Assembly: GCF_026241205.1 (NCBI RefSeq)
Contig: NZ_JAPFQM010000001.1
Span: forward strand, 1,982,164-2,046,163
DNA from: Thermomicrobium sp. 4228-Ro
GTDB lineage: Bacteria > Chloroflexota > Chloroflexia > Thermomicrobiales > Thermomicrobiaceae
Direction of reading: 5' to 3'
Length of the DNA stretch: 64,000 bases
Under the pieces are notes generated by a model, which saw nothing but the letters and a program-made list of their open reading frames with translations, had not been told where the DNA came from and ran no database searches. Below, in pieces: positions 1 through 9,930 of the stretch; position 1 is the first letter of the stretch, and every line of letters begins with the position of its first letter. The position numbers were made by a program, and so were the translations under genes.

Positions 1-272
1 CCGGTGCGAAGGGAACCATTGGTTTCATCAGTCCGGTGAGCGAGCCCTTCTGTGCCTTTTGCAATCGCATTCGCTTGACTGCGGACGGAAAGCTTCGTCT
101 CTGTCTTCTGCGCGCTGATGAAGTCGATATCCGCGGCCTCGTCCGCAGTGGTGCGAGCGACGAGGCGCTCATGGAGCGTATTCGGGCGGCTGTTTGGCGC
201 AAACCCTGGGGCCATGGACTGCGTGAGGGTGATCGTCGCACAGGACGAGGGATGAGTCAGATCGGCGGTTGA
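1..272 (+). CDS. moaA: GTP 3',8-cyclase MoaA, C-terminal fragment (cut by window edge)
   Basis: This is the last roughly 89 codons of MoaA, the radical-SAM enzyme that converts GTP to 3',8-cyclo-GTP in the first step of molybdenum cofactor synthesis. The frame is open from base 3. It shows the C-terminal iron-sulfur cluster motif CX2CX13C inside FCAFCNRIRLTADGKLRLC, which binds the second [4Fe-4S] cluster and the GTP substrate. It also ends in the Gly-Gly tail (MSQIGG) that is conserved in MoaA and needed for activity. The gene is truncated only because the window begins here; nothing suggests a pseudogene. A strong bidirectional hairpin follows. Family assignment is secure from the motif and tail together. 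Confidence 0.93.
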   Translation, partial: GAKGTIGFISPVSEPFCAFCNRIRLTADGKLRLCLLRADEVDIRGLVRSGASDEALMERIRAAVWRKPWGHGLREGDRRTGRGMSQIGG

Positions 273-292
273 AGATAGCCGCTCGGAGAAGC

Positions 293-324
293 GGAACGCC
301 GGGGGACTGAGCCCCCGGCGTTCC
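293..324. terminator. Bidirectional terminator between moaA and the chemotaxis receptor
   Basis: A perfect 13-bp inverted repeat (GGAACGCCGGGGG and its complement) with a 6-nt loop ACTGAG lies between two convergent genes. It is 21 bp past the moaA stop and 11 bp past the receptor stop. There is no long T run on either side, so termination strength is inferred from stem stability and position. Confidence 0.75.
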
Positions 325-334
325 TGGTTCCCGA

Positions 335-2323
335 TCACCCGTGCCCGTGACCGTTACTGCGGACCTGTGCGACGAGCTGCTCGAGCCGTAACCGCTGGCT
401 CAGCGGTACCCTTCCAGCATGACCGTTCGGTTCCGCATTGCTTGCCGGCTGTGCTTGCATGCTGTCGGTCGGTGCCTCTGCTCCCTCGCCGATCCGGAAG
501 TTGGCGATGAGTTCGCGGAGACGCGTCGCATAGCGTTCGACGATGCCGGATTGCGCTCCGACTTCTTCGATCATCTGCGTCGCTGTGTCGACTTGCCGCT
601 GGACCCGTTCGACGTTCTGCTGTTGCGTTCCGACGATTCGGTCGATCGCTTTCACCGCGTCGGTCACCTGATGGGCCTGGGCGGCCATTTCCTCAGCAGC
701 CGTCGCGTTCTGCTCGATCACGCTACTGATATCGCGCAGCGCAGCGATCACGCGATCGCTGGCGGCCGCCATTTTCCGAGCAGCGGCTGTGATCGCATCG
801 ACCTTCTGGCTGGTCTGTTCGACCGCTTCGAGAATCGTCTGCAGCGCTCGACCTGCTTGCTCGGCTCGGTCCGCGCCGCTCGCGACTCGATCGGCACCGG
901 TGCGCATCGCAGCGACAGCTTGCTCGGTCGCCTGGCGAACCTGCTCGATCAACGCCGCGATGTCCTGAGTCTCCCGTCGGCTGCGTTCAGCCAGCTTGCG
1001 CACTTCGTCAGCAACCACAGCGAAGCCGCGACCGTGCTCGCCAGCGCGCGCGGCCTCGATCGCTGCGTTGAGCGCGAGCAAATTCGTTTGCTCCGCGATG
1101 TTGTCGATCGTCTCCACGACCGAGCTGATCTCCTGACCGAGCCGTCCGAGTTCGGCGACACGCTCGGCAGCCGAGAGGACGACGTTTCGGATCTCCAGCA
1201 TGGCGTCGATCGTCTGTCTGACGGCATCGGCGCCGCTATCGGCCGAACGTCGAGAGTTGAGCGTCGCCTCCTCGACGGCAGCAGTGTCGGCGAGCACCTG
1301 GTGTACGTGACCGGCGAGTTCGTTGGCTGCTGCGTTGATACGTTCGAGGCTCCGTGCTTGTGCGCTGGCTCCCGTGGCCACGGCTTGGACTACTTGTTGC
1401 AGCTGTTCCATCGAGACGCGTGCCGAAGCAGCAGCGTGCGCGACCTCACTAGCACCTTGGCCGACCTCGATCACGCTCGCGTTCACGTCCCGCATCGCGT
1501 CGACCGAGCCAGTGGTCGCGTGGTTCATTTCCTCCGTCGCGTCGGTGAGACCGTCTGCAGCGGCACGGATATCGGCTACCATCGTACGGAGCTGCTTGAC
1601 CATCGTGTCGAGTTCGCTGGCAGCATTTCCGAGCTGATGCTGCACTGCATTGAACGACTCGACCATCTGGCCGATTTCGTCTCGCCAGTTGACCGTGACA
1701 TCGTCGGTCGCGAAGCGGGCGGACTGTGTCAGGTCACCAGCAGCGATGCGGCGCAGCGTTTGGGCGAACGTGGGGACTTGCTCGGTCGCGAGGCGTCGCG
1801 CTGCCTGAGCGACCGCGAGCGCGCTCGTCCGCACGCGCTGCGCGATCAGGATGCCGGCCGCTGTTTGCAGCACGACGAAGAAGGCGTGAAGGGACGTGAT
1901 GGTCCACGATGGACCGTCCTTATAGACGCTGTACGGCCAGAAGGCATTGAAGAGCACATGATGAACAGCGATGAGCCCTGCTGCGAGCACGATCGGCAGC
2001 CAGTCGTAGTAGATGATCAGGAAGGCGAGAGCCACGAAGATTTGGAAGTGCATTTCGATGAGCCCTCCGGAGAGATGGATGAGGAGGGCAGCATAGAGCA
2101 TGAGGAGTCCAGCAGTCAGAAGCCGGTACCAGCGGGTACCGGCGAGGAACCGATAGCCGATCGTGGCGGTACCGCTCAGAACTGTGGCGCCGACGAGCGC
2201 CTGCCAGAGCGGATGTTTTCCGAAGAGGAACACGACAGCGAGAGCAGCGAGTGCATGGCCCCAGAGAATCCACAGGCTGATACGGTCACGGCTGCGATCC
2301 ATCGTCTCTGCTGCTCCGTTCAT
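335..2323 (-). CDS. Methyl-accepting chemotaxis protein
   Basis: A membrane chemoreceptor of about 662 residues that signals to a CheA/CheW complex. The N-terminal third has roughly six hydrophobic segments with little extracellular sequence between them, so the sensor is probably membrane-embedded. A HAMP-like linker follows, then a long coiled coil. The signalling hairpin tip lies near residues 396-450 and contains [19 protein letters not shown] and [16 protein letters not shown], which are diagnostic for the MCP signal domain. The frame stays open upstream to 2416 but has no ribosome-binding site there. A GGGGGG tract lies just ahead of a GTG at 2329 and the ATG at 2323, so one of these is preferred. 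No che genes lie nearby, so partners must be encoded elsewhere. The ligand is unknown. Confidence 0.9.
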   Translation of the reverse strand: MNGAAETMDRSRDRISLWILWGHALAALAVVFLFGKHPLWQALVGATVLSGTATIGYRFLAGTRWYRLLTAGLLMLYAALLIHLSGGLIEMHFQIFVALAFLIIYYDWLPIVLAAGLIAVHHVLFNAFWPYSVYKDGPSWTITSLHAFFVVLQTAAGILIAQRVRTSALAVAQAARRLATEQVPTFAQTLRRIAAGDLTQSARFATDDVTVNWRDEIGQMVESFNAVQHQLGNAASELDTMVKQLRTMVADIRAAADGLTDATEEMNHATTGSVDAMRDVNASVIEVGQGASEVAHAAASARVSMEQLQQVVQAVATGASAQARSLERINAAANELAGHVHQVLADTAAVEEATLNSRRSADSGADAVRQTIDAMLEIRNVVLSAAERVAELGRLGQEISSVVETIDNIAEQTNLLALNAAIEAARAGEHGRGFAVVADEVRKLAERSRRETQDIAALIEQVRQATEQAVAAMRTGADRVASGADRAEQAGRALQTILEAVEQTSQKVDAITAAARKMAAASDRVIAALRDISSVIEQNATAAEEMAAQAHQVTDAVKAIDRIVGTQQQNVERVQRQVDTATQMIEEVGAQSGIVERYATRLRELIANFRIGEGAEAPTDSMQAQPASNAEPNGHAGRVPLSQRLRLEQLVAQVRSNGHGHG

Positions 2324-2487
2324 CGGCACAGTGACCCCCCTGCTCCTATTCCACGCGATCCCACTCCACAGAGGGATATCGGCTGCCGGGTACATTTCCT
2401 GAAGAGGGGAGATCATGTTGTCGGATTGATGTGCAAGGGCTGCTTCGTCGAGTGATGCATGCTCGGGGTGGGGGCATGCGAGAGCGC

Positions 2488-2817
2488 TCAGCCGGATGAG
2501 CGCGTACTGAGCCAGGTTCGGCCGTAGTCGCGCATGGCGCGGACGAGTGGCAAGAGTGCGCGACCACGGGTGGTGAGTTCATAGCGTGTGCGTCCACCGT
2601 TTTCCTCGATCCGGCGAATCAGGCCGGTCGCTTCGAGGTGCTTGAGGCGTGAAGACAGCGTCTTGGGGCTGATGCCACGAACCGAACGCTCGAGCTCGCT
2701 GAAACGGCTCAGGCCACGGGCGAGATCCCGCAAGATCAGCGGTGTCCACCGGTCGCAGAGGATCGCTGCCGTCTGGGCGAGCGGGCACTGTTCCGGTGGC
2801 AGAGGTGTGGTCTGCAT
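2488..2817 (-). CDS. HxlR-family winged-helix transcriptional regulator
   Basis: A 109-residue DNA-binding protein. It has the HxlR pattern: an early CPL motif with a single Cys, then [39 protein letters not shown] as the recognition helix region, and an [13 protein letters not shown] wing. Members usually sense thiol or electrophile stress, or small molecules, and regulate a neighbouring gene. The start was moved to 2817 because AAGGTG sits seven bases upstream; a longer frame to 2862 lacks such a site. It is transcribed away from the O-antigen-ligase-like gene, from which it is separated by about 180 bp, so either that gene or its own promoter could be the target. Neither is proven. Confidence 0.88.
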   Translation of the reverse strand: MQTTPLPPEQCPLAQTAAILCDRWTPLILRDLARGLSRFSELERSVRGISPKTLSSRLKHLEATGLIRRIEENGGRTRYELTTRGRALLPLVRAMRDYGRTWLSTRSSG

Positions 2818-2998
2818 CGATGAGCACCTTCCCGATGCCGCGCGGTATCCTCCACAGCGCAACGCTCGGACTCAGTGGGTGCGAGCGTCGTACAGTTCCG
2901 TCTCACTCGGCAAGTGTACTCTGCCCGCGTTGGCGATGGGTACTGCGATTCGTGGATCGATGATCGAAGTGCAGGCAAATGGGTGATCGGGTGCTGGT

Positions 2999-4483
2999 AT
3001 GCGAGAGTTGCGCTTGCCAGTCTGGCCACATACGACCGCGTTCCGGATGCGACCGCCTATCGCCGCGCTGGTCGGGAGTGGAGTCGCTGTTGCGGGTGCA
3101 CTCGCGAGCGCGTTGCTCCTCGTTCGGTTCGGTCCCGTGCCCGCGCTGGCGGTGTTGATCGCTGTGCTGGCGGGCATCCTCGTCGCCGTCGATCCGCGAT
3201 CCGGTCTCTGGGTCGTTCTGGCGATCATTGCGCTGCTCCCGTACGCGGTCATCCCGATCAAAGTGGTAATAACTCCCCCGCTCCTCGAGCTCGTGGGGCT
3301 GGGAGTGGTGGGGACGTGGCTCCTGCAATCGTTCTTGGACAGGAGCCGATCTGTCCCGTTTCACCCACTCGTCCTCAGTGTCCTCCTATTCGCGGGCGTG
3401 TCGTTGTTCGCATTCGTCCTCGGAATCGGTCGTGGATATACAACGCAGACGTACCACGATTATGCGAAGTTTTTGATCAGCCTCAGCTTGTTCTTCCTTG
3501 CGTGGTCAGTGCTCCGGCGCCTAGCGGACTATCGTCGGTTCACGACCGTGTTCCTTTCGGCCAGTGGCCTGGCGGCGGTGCTCGGACTCGCGTTGTATGC
3601 AGCTGGGCCCGGAATGACTCTCGCGGTCCTCGCTCGACTGATCCCGTATGGCTATCCCGCGACCCGGATCGTCCGCTACATCGAGGACGATCCAGCGAAA
3701 CCGATGCGCTTGACGAGCACGAGCGTCGATCCCAATTCGTTCGCTGGGCTTCTCGCTCCGGCGTTCGTGATCGCTGTAGCCCAAGCCGTAGCGCGGCGCC
3801 CGGTCATCCCGCGCTGGCTCGCGGTCAGTGCTGCCGCGACCATCGGACCCGCGCTCCTGCTCACCTACTCGCGAGCGGGATGGTTGGGAGCTGTGTTCGG
3901 CGTGGGATTGATCGCGCTCGCTCGTTATCGCTGGTTGTTCCTCCCTGGTAGTGCTGGACTGGTTACCGCCATGACGCTCGGTATCGGAGAGGGAGTGTTC
4001 GAGCGACTGTGGCAAGGCTTCACACTGCAGGACCCGGCGACACAGATGCGCTTGGAAGAGTACCGTACAGCACTGGCGCTGCTCCGGGCCTATCCGGCCT
4101 TCGGCGTCGGATTCGGGGAAGCGCCAACGGTCGAGCTCTGGACAGGGGTGTCGAGTATCTATTTGCTGGTGGCGGAGCGGATGGGGCTGGTTGGGCTGAT
4201 AACGTTCCTCGCAGCAGTGCTCGGTATCCTCGCACTCGGGTGGCGGACATGGCTACGCGAGCGGCGCGAGGACGCGTGGAGCGACTTACTCCTGAGCTGG
4301 CTCGGTGCACAAGGTGCACTGCTGCTCATCGGGATGTTCGACCATTACTACCTGAACATCAGTTTCCCACATATGGTAGGAGTCTTCTGGCTGGTGCAGG
4401 CGATCGTCCTCCGCCTCGCGGTCGATCGCCGGCGAGCCGAGCGGAACGATGCGTTCGCTGGAAGCGCGGTAAGGAAGAGATGA
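2999..4483 (+). CDS. O-antigen ligase/polymerase-family membrane protein
   Basis: A 494-residue polytopic membrane protein with about a dozen hydrophobic segments. The pattern (many N-terminal helices, a long loop near residues 215-250 containing DPNSFAGLLAP, then the segment LLLTYSRAGWLGA) matches the Wzy/WaaL/RfaL superfamily. These enzymes join or polymerise lipid-linked oligosaccharides at the outer face of the membrane. The motif TYSRAGW is typical of this family. The Arg-Ala-Tyr-Pro region (LRAYPAFGVGFG) before the last helices is also typical. In a cell without evident lipopolysaccharide the substrate is probably another surface glycan or glycoprotein. It ends 3 bp before the aminotransferase gene, so the two are likely co-transcribed. 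The exact substrate cannot be read from the sequence. Confidence 0.8.
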   Translation: MRELRLPVWPHTTAFRMRPPIAALVGSGVAVAGALASALLLVRFGPVPALAVLIAVLAGILVAVDPRSGLWVVLAIIALLPYAVIPIKVVITPPLLELVGLGVVGTWLLQSFLDRSRSVPFHPLVLSVLLFAGVSLFAFVLGIGRGYTTQTYHDYAKFLISLSLFFLAWSVLRRLADYRRFTTVFLSASGLAAVLGLALYAAGPGMTLAVLARLIPYGYPATRIVRYIEDDPAKPMRLTSTSVDPNSFAGLLAPAFVIAVAQAVARRPVIPRWLAVSAAATIGPALLLTYSRAGWLGAVFGVGLIALARYRWLFLPGSAGLVTAMTLGIGEGVFERLWQGFTLQDPATQMRLEEYRTALALLRAYPAFGVGFGEAPTVELWTGVSSIYLLVAERMGLVGLITFLAAVLGILALGWRTWLRERREDAWSDLLLSWLGAQGALLLIGMFDHYYLNISFPHMVGVFWLVQAIVLRLAVDRRRAERNDAFAGSAVRKR

Positions 4484-4486
4484 GCT

Positions 4487-5593
4487 ATGGCGGAAATCGT
4501 GCGGAACTTGCGGATCGCAGGACCGACACCGTTGCCGTTACCCGTTCTGGCGGCTCTCCAACGGCCGATGGTTCCACACCGAGGCCAGTGGTTCCGGGAG
4601 TTCGTTCGTAACCTGTTGCGACGTCTTCGTGAGTTGCATCGAACAGACGGTGACGTCTTCGTCCTGCCTGGGACAGGTTCGGCTGGCTGGGAGATCGCGG
4701 TCGTCAATCTCCTGCATCCCGGTGATCGGGTGCTCCTACTGGTCAACGGGGACTTCGGCGAGCGGTGGCGGCGGGTGGCTGAACGGTACGGTGTGGACGT
4801 CGTTGTCCGTGAGATCCCGTATGGACAGGCTGTTCGGCCAGACCACGTAGCGGAGTCTCTCGGGCAGACGCCGGGCATCCGCGCAGTCTTTCTCGTCTAC
4901 AACGAGACATCGACGGGAGTTCTGAATCCGTTGTCTGAGATCGCGGCGATCGTACGGGATGCTGGTGCACTCCTGGCAGTGGACGGTGTCAGTGCGATCG
5001 CCGGGTGCCCGTTCGAGATGGATGCCTGGGGTGTGGACCTCGTGTTCAGCGGTTCGCAGAAGGCTTGGATGTGTCCGCCGGGGCTGGTGATCGTCGGCGT
5101 CGGGCCACGGGCCTGGGATGCAGTCGAGGGAGCCGGTTTTCCGCGCGCGTTCTGGGATCTCCGCGAGTACCGGGCTGCAGCTCGCACCGGCGATCTTCCC
5201 TCTACGGCGCCGATCAGTCTGATCTATGCACTCGAGGCAGCGGTCGGGATGATCGAGGAGGAAGGGTTAGAACGCGTCTGGAACCGGCATCGAGAGCTGG
5301 CGGGCTGGTTCCGTGCCGCAACCGGATCGGTCGGATTCCGCTGCTTCGCCGAGGCGGGCTTCGAAAGTCCGACGGTGACGGCACTCGTCCCGCCCGAGGG
5401 GATCGACCCCGAGACGTTGGTGGCCCGCTTGGAACGACGCTATGGCATTGCTGTCAACGGGGGACAAGGCAGGCTAAAAGGGAAGATCATCCGCGTCGGG
5501 CATATGGGCTGGGTCGAACGAGTCGACCTGGAAGTCGTGTACGCAGCGCTGGTGCGTGAACTCACTGACGCACGCGAGGGAAGGTGGGACTGA
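4487..5593 (+). CDS. Class V aminotransferase (alanine-glyoxylate / serine-pyruvate type)
   Basis: A 368-residue PLP enzyme of the AGXT/serine-pyruvate family, transferring an amino group from alanine or serine to glyoxylate or pyruvate. Visible features are the early RIAGPTPLP motif, LPGTGSAGWE for cofactor phosphate contact, VYNETSTGVLNP, VDGVSAIAG with the PLP-interacting Asp, and SGSQKAW with the Schiff-base lysine at residue 192. The C-terminal GGQGRLKGKIIRVGHMG is also typical. The start ATG is preceded by an AAGGAAGAG tract and lies 3 bp after the preceding stop. Substrate choice among the family (alanine-glyoxylate, serine-glyoxylate, or the 2-aminoethylphosphonate-like group) cannot be settled by eye. 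Confidence 0.88.
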   Translation: MAEIVRNLRIAGPTPLPLPVLAALQRPMVPHRGQWFREFVRNLLRRLRELHRTDGDVFVLPGTGSAGWEIAVVNLLHPGDRVLLLVNGDFGERWRRVAERYGVDVVVREIPYGQAVRPDHVAESLGQTPGIRAVFLVYNETSTGVLNPLSEIAAIVRDAGALLAVDGVSAIAGCPFEMDAWGVDLVFSGSQKAWMCPPGLVIVGVGPRAWDAVEGAGFPRAFWDLREYRAAARTGDLPSTAPISLIYALEAAVGMIEEEGLERVWNRHRELAGWFRAATGSVGFRCFAEAGFESPTVTALVPPEGIDPETLVARLERRYGIAVNGGQGRLKGKIIRVGHMGWVERVDLEVVYAALVRELTDAREGRWD

Positions 5594-5677
5594 GGACAGC
5601 CGCGCGCTCGTGCGGCCACTTGGAGCGAGCATCACGCGTCCGGTTGATTCGACAGGCAAAGTCGAGCGTTCTGACGC

Positions 5678-5706
5678 TTGTCGTACTGGCAGGGGCTCGT
5701 TATACT
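5678..5706 (+). promoter_or_regulatory. Sigma-70-type promoter for rpsA
   Basis: TTGTCG at 5678-5683 and TATACT at 5701-5706 are separated by exactly 17 bp. The site lies in the 191-bp gap after the aminotransferase and about 70 bp upstream of the rpsA start. Confidence 0.75.
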
Positions 5707-5784
5707 AACGACGGTGTCTCGCTGACCGTCGGCTCGAACGAGTCGGTAGTGGTTGGCAAAACTACGGCACTCGAGGAAAGGTAC

Positions 5785-7107
5785 ATGGTGGGGCAGCAGA
5801 TCGACGAGAAGCACTACGGTCAAGGGATCGGGAGCGTCCCGGTCATGGATGACGCTGAATTGTTCCGGCAGTTATTGGACGACCCGAGCCACGATTACCG
5901 TCTGTTTCGATACGGTGACGTGGTCGAGGGTGAAGTGATGTATGTCGGTCGGGACGAGATCCTGGTGGACATCGGTGGCAAGTCGGAAGGGGTCGTCCCG
6001 AGTCGCGAGTTTCAGACGTTGACGCCGGAGGAACTGGGGCGGCTCCGCCCGGGTGACCGGATCCTGGTCTTCGTGTTGCAACCAGAAGATCAAGCAGGCC
6101 AGGCTGTGCTCTCGATCGATCGAGCACGTCAGGAAAAGACCTGGCGGCGGCTTCAGGAGATCTTCGAGGCCGGCGGTATCATCGAGGCTGAGGTCGTCAA
6201 CTACAACAAGGGTGGCCTGTTGGTCAACCTCGATGGGATTCGCGGGTTCGTCCCCGCTTCGCAGGTCGTGGCGATTCGGGGCGGTGACGAGGTGACCAAG
6301 CAGGCTGACATGGCCAGGATGATCGGCCAGCGCCTCAAGCTCAAGATCATCGAGATCAATCGGCATCGCAATCGCTTGATCCTCTCGGAGCGTCAGGCGG
6401 TTCAAGAGCAGCGTGACGCGATGAAGGCGCAGCTGATCGAGACGCTGCGCGAAGGCGAGACACGTCGTGGTCGTGTGACCAGTATCGCCGATTTCGGGGC
6501 GTTCGTCGACATTGGTGGTGCGGACGGCCTCGTGCACCTGTCGGAAATTTCCTGGACGCGCGTGAAGCACCCGAGTGAGGTGCTCCGCGTGGGTGACGAG
6601 GTGGATGTCATGGTGCTCTCGGTCAATCCGGAGCAGCGCAAGATCGCGCTCTCGATCCGGCGGACGCAGCCCGAGCCGTGGATGCAGGTAGCGAGCCAGT
6701 TCCAGGTCGGGCAGATCGTTCGTGGAACGATCACGCAGCTGGCCGGTTTCGGGGCCTTCGCGCGGATCGAGGAAGGCGTGGAAGGGCTGATCCACGTCTC
6801 CGAGTTGGCAGGGTGGCGAGTGGAGCACCCGAACGAGGTGCTGCAGGAAGGTGACGAGGTCATCGTCAAGGTCATCCGCATCGATCCAACCAGGCGTCGC
6901 ATCGGGCTCAGCTTGAGGCGGGCGCTCGAGGTCGCGGACGAAGAACTCGAGGCGCTCCTGGGTCCCGAGGCGGTTGCGATTAAGCAACGTCTGATCGAGC
7001 GCGGTATCACCCCGTACGCTGGCGAGGGAGAAGAGGCCAGCGAGGCAGAGTACGATTCCGAGCCGGAAGGTGATGAGCCGCCGGCCGACGATGGCGGGGA
7101 GACCTGA
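5785..7107 (+). CDS. rpsA: 30S ribosomal protein S1 (four S1 domains)
   Basis: A 440-residue RNA-binding protein with four S1 (OB-fold) domains at about residues 45-115, 129-200, 223-292 and 308-378, followed by a very acidic tail. Domains 3 and 4 carry the canonical patterns DFGAFVDIGGADGLVHLSE and GFGAFARIEEGVEGLIHVSE; domains 1 and 2 are more divergent, as in other S1 proteins. It helps the 30S subunit bind mRNA. The start at 5785 was chosen because AGGAAAGG lies four bases upstream and a good promoter sits at 5678-5706; the frame also stays open back to 5584 but that stretch would include the promoter. Four domains is the usual size in Gram-positive and Chloroflexota S1 homologues rather than the six of E. 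coli. Confidence 0.9.
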   Translation: MVGQQIDEKHYGQGIGSVPVMDDAELFRQLLDDPSHDYRLFRYGDVVEGEVMYVGRDEILVDIGGKSEGVVPSREFQTLTPEELGRLRPGDRILVFVLQPEDQAGQAVLSIDRARQEKTWRRLQEIFEAGGIIEAEVVNYNKGGLLVNLDGIRGFVPASQVVAIRGGDEVTKQADMARMIGQRLKLKIIEINRHRNRLILSERQAVQEQRDAMKAQLIETLREGETRRGRVTSIADFGAFVDIGGADGLVHLSEISWTRVKHPSEVLRVGDEVDVMVLSVNPEQRKIALSIRRTQPEPWMQVASQFQVGQIVRGTITQLAGFGAFARIEEGVEGLIHVSELAGWRVEHPNEVLQEGDEVIVKVIRIDPTRRRIGLSLRRALEVADEELEALLGPEAVAIKQRLIERGITPYAGEGEEASEAEYDSEPEGDEPPADDGGET

Positions 7108-7176
7108 TCCCCGCCAGCCCCGCACGTGAAACAACACGCTGGCGAGTTCCGATCCGGAAAGTGATACCTGTGCTCC

Positions 7177-7203
7177 GGGCCCCCAGGAACGAGCTGGGGG
7201 CCC
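7177..7203 (+). terminator. Hairpin after rpsA
   Basis: A perfect 10-bp stem GGGCCCCCAG / CTGGGGGCCC with a 7-nt loop, 70 bp after the rpsA stop. No T run follows, so it may be a Rho-independent terminator of moderate strength or an mRNA-stabilising stem. Confidence 0.55.
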
Positions 7204-7228
7204 TGGCTTCCTCCGATCCGCTGGGGGT

Positions 7229-7258
7229 TTGGCTGAAGATGCCCATAGCGAGTACACT
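7229..7258 (+). promoter_or_regulatory. Promoter for clpC
   Basis: TTGGCT at 7229-7234 and TACACT at 7253-7258 with an 18-bp spacer, directly after the rpsA hairpin and about 110 bp before the clpC start. No CtsR heptad repeat or CIRCE element was recognised around it. Confidence 0.6.
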
Positions 7259-7368
7259 TTATCGGTGCCGGAGGCGAGGTGCAGGAAATCGAACGGCTGG
7301 ATGGAACTCGCCACGACATTTCTCGAACCTTGAGAGTTAGGACGGGCGCATGCCCGGGAGTGTGTGCT

Positions 7369-9822
7369 ATGGCGGATAAGTTCGAGAAGTTCACCGAACG
7401 GGCGAAGAAGGTGCTCGCGCTGGCGCAGGAGGAGGCGCGGCGCTTCAACCACAACTACATCGGCACCGAACACCTGCTCCTCGGCCTCGTGCGCGAGGGG
7501 GAGGGGGTGGCTGCACGTGTCTTGCAGAGCATGGGTGTGCAGCTGCCCAAGGTGCGGAGCGCGGTGGAGTTCATCATCGGCCGGGGCGAGAGTACAGTCG
7601 TCGGGGAGATCGGGTTGACGCCGCGGGCACGCAAAGTCATCGAATACGCTGTCGACGAAGCGCGGCGGCTGGGTCACCACTATATCGGGACCGAGCACTT
7701 GCTGCTCGGGTTGGTGCGCGAGGGCGAGGGAATCGCTGCGGGGGTGCTGGAGAGCCTCGGAGTCAACCTGGAGAAGGTCCGCCAGCAGGTGCTGCAGGTG
7801 CTGGCGCAGGGGACTGCGTACCAGCAGCGCGCGCAGCAGACGAAGACCCCGTATCTCGATGCACTCGGTTTCGACCTCACCGAGGCGGCACGACTCGGCA
7901 AGCTCGACCCGGTGATCGGTCGGCAGACCGAGATCGAGCGCGTGATGCAGATCCTCTCGCGCCGCACGAAGAACAACCCGGCCTTGATCGGCGAGCCGGG
8001 CGTCGGGAAGACTGCGATCGTCGAAGGGTTGGCCCAGCGCATCGTCGCGGGTGATGTGCCGGAGCCACTGCAGGGGAAGCGCCTCGTCGCGCTCGACATC
8101 GGTGCGCTGGTGGCCGGAACCAAGTATCGCGGCGAATTCGAGGAGCGCCTGAAGAAGATCGTCGCGGAGGTGAAGGAGTCCGGTACGATCCTCTTCATCG
8201 ACGAGCTGCATACGCTCGTCGGTGCGGGGGCCGCTGAGGGGGCCGTCGATGCTGCCAACATCCTGAAGCCGGCACTGTCGCGCGGCGAGGTGCAGACGAT
8301 CGGTGCGACGACGCTCGACGAGTATCGCAAGTACATCGAGCGCGATGCCGCACTCGAGCGCCGGTTCCAGCCAGTCATCGTCAACGAGCCGACGGTCGAG
8401 GAAACGATCGAGATCCTGAAGGGTATCCGGGAGCGCTACGAGGAGCATCACAAGCTCAAGATCTCGGACGGAGCGTTGCATGCGGCAGCGGTGCTGGCGG
8501 CGCGGTACGTGACCGATCGATACCTGCCGGACAAGGCGATCGATCTGGTCGACGAGGCTGCGTCGCGGGTTCGGATGTACCGCTCGGCTTCGCCGCCGTC
8601 GCTGAAGGAGGCTCGACGCGGTCTTGAGTCGCTGCGCCGCGAGCTGGATGCCGCGGTGGCGAGTCAGGAGTTCGAGCTGGCGGCAGAGCTGCGCGAGCGC
8701 GAGCGACAGCTGATCCAGCGTATCCAGGAGCTGGAGCAGCATTGGCGCGAAGAGCAGGGGCAGGAAGAACCGGTCGTTACCGAGGAGGACATCGCTCAGG
8801 TCGTCTCGATGTGGACCGGGATCCCGCTGACGCGCCTGCACACGGAGGAGAGCGAGCGCCTCTTGCACATGGAAGAGGCGTTGCACGAGCGGGTGATCGG
8901 TCAGGACGAGGCGATCAGCACGCTGGCTCGAGCAGTCCGCCGGGCCCGGGCTGGGCTCAAGGATCCGCGCCGACCGATCGGAACGTTCATCTTCCTCGGG
9001 CCGACGGGCGTCGGAAAGACACTCCTGGCTCGGGCACTCGCCGAGTTCATGTTCGGGAGCGAGGATGCGCTCATCAAGATCGATATGAGCGAATTCATGG
9101 AGCGGCACACGGTGTCCCGGCTTGTCGGGGCGCCGCCGGGATACATCGGCTACGAGGAAGGTGGCCAGCTCACCGAGGCAGTGAGGCGGAAGCCGTACTC
9201 GGTGATCCTGCTCGACGAGATCGAGAAGGCGCACCCGGAGGCGTTCAATATCCTGCTCCAGATCATGGAGGACGGGAATCTGACGGATGCCAAGGGTCGC
9301 CGTGTCGACTTTCGGAATACGATCTTGATCATGACGTCGAACATCGGCGCCGAGCTGATCCAGCGCGAGGGCAGCCTCGGCTTTGCTGTGACCGAGGATC
9401 CGAACAAGAAGGTCCAGGTCGATTATCAAACGATGAAGGACAAGCTGCTCTCGCAGTTGAAGCAGACGTTCCGCCCGGAGTTCCTGAATCGGATCGATGC
9501 AGTGATCGTCTTCCACCCGCTGACGCCGGAGCACGTGCGGCAGATCGTCGATCTCGAGCTGAAGCGTATCCGGAAGCAGCTGGCGGAGCAGCAGATCACG
9601 CTCGAGGTCACCGATGCCGCTAAGGACCTCCTGGCGAAGCGCGGATACGACCGGCAGTTCGGCGCTCGGCCGTTGCGGCGTATCATCCAGAACCTGATCG
9701 AAGATCCGCTGGCCGAGGCGATCCTCGCGGGTCGGTTCAAGCCGGGCAGCACCGTCATCGTCGATGTGCGTGACGATTTGCTGACCATCGAGCCGGCGGA
9801 GGCACTCAGCACAGTCTCTTGA
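7369..9822 (+). CDS. clpC: ATP-dependent Clp protease ATP-binding subunit ClpC
   Basis: An 817-residue AAA+ unfoldase that feeds proteins to ClpP. The start at 7369 gives the usual N-terminus [20 protein letters not shown]. Two Clp-N repeats occupy about residues 1-150 with the paired [15 protein letters not shown] motif. The first AAA+ module has Walker A GEPGVGKT near 208 and Walker [23 protein letters not shown]-type middle domain ([14 protein letters not shown]) near 431-460 marks ClpC rather than ClpB or ClpA. The second module has GPTGVGKT near 544 and [16 protein letters not shown]. In Firmicutes clpC lies with ctsR, mcsA and mcsB; none of those is here, and the gene appears monocistronic between its own promoter and a strong terminator. 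Confidence 0.96.
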   Translation: MADKFEKFTERAKKVLALAQEEARRFNHNYIGTEHLLLGLVREGEGVAARVLQSMGVQLPKVRSAVEFIIGRGESTVVGEIGLTPRARKVIEYAVDEARRLGHHYIGTEHLLLGLVREGEGIAAGVLESLGVNLEKVRQQVLQVLAQGTAYQQRAQQTKTPYLDALGFDLTEAARLGKLDPVIGRQTEIERVMQILSRRTKNNPALIGEPGVGKTAIVEGLAQRIVAGDVPEPLQGKRLVALDIGALVAGTKYRGEFEERLKKIVAEVKESGTILFIDELHTLVGAGAAEGAVDAANILKPALSRGEVQTIGATTLDEYRKYIERDAALERRFQPVIVNEPTVEETIEILKGIRERYEEHHKLKISDGALHAAAVLAARYVTDRYLPDKAIDLVDEAASRVRMYRSASPPSLKEARRGLESLRRELDAAVASQEFELAAELRERERQLIQRIQELEQHWREEQGQEEPVVTEEDIAQVVSMWTGIPLTRLHTEESERLLHMEEALHERVIGQDEAISTLARAVRRARAGLKDPRRPIGTFIFLGPTGVGKTLLARALAEFMFGSEDALIKIDMSEFMERHTVSRLVGAPPGYIGYEEGGQLTEAVRRKPYSVILLDEIEKAHPEAFNILLQIMEDGNLTDAKGRRVDFRNTILIMTSNIGAELIQREGSLGFAVTEDPNKKVQVDYQTMKDKLLSQLKQTFRPEFLNRIDAVIVFHPLTPEHVRQIVDLELKRIRKQLAEQQITLEVTDAAKDLLAKRGYDRQFGARPLRRIIQNLIEDPLAEAILAGRFKPGSTVIVDVRDDLLTIEPAEALSTVS

Positions 9823-9841
9823 CGTTCGCGCTGGACGCTCT

Positions 9842-9880
9842 GCGGGACACCGGCAGAGTCCGGTGTCCCGCATCGTTTTT
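9842..9880 (+). terminator. Rho-independent terminator of clpC
   Basis: A perfect 12-bp stem GCGGGACACCGG / CCGGTGTCCCGC with loop CAGAGT, followed two bases later by a region ending in five T residues. It lies 20 bp after the clpC stop. Confidence 0.92.
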
Positions 9881-9883
9881 CGC

Positions 9884-9889
9884 TATACT
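9884..9889 (+). promoter_or_regulatory. Possible -10 element for radA
   Basis: TATACT lies 42 bp before the radA start, just after the clpC terminator. No convincing -35 hexamer is visible at the right distance, so this is a weak call. Confidence 0.35.
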
Positions 9890-9930
9890 CGAAGTCGAAC
9901 CTGTGTTCGCGTTCTTGCATTGGGGGAACA

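Noticed and set aside
1..272. moaA as a pseudogene
   Set aside because: The frame is intact to the Gly-Gly tail; it is incomplete only because the window starts inside it.
419..2455. A 678-codon plus-strand frame opposite the chemotaxis receptor
   Set aside because: It mirrors the receptor gene, whose signal-domain motifs are unmistakable. The composition is that of a complementary frame and no family is recognisable.
7108..7368. CIRCE or CtsR operator ahead of clpC
   Set aside because: No TTAGCACTC-N9-GAGTGCTAA or direct heptad repeat could be found by eye.
5872..9873. A 1333-codon minus-strand frame
   Set aside because: It runs opposite rpsA, the intergenic terminator and promoter, and clpC. 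Long antisense frames are expected in high-G+C coding DNA.
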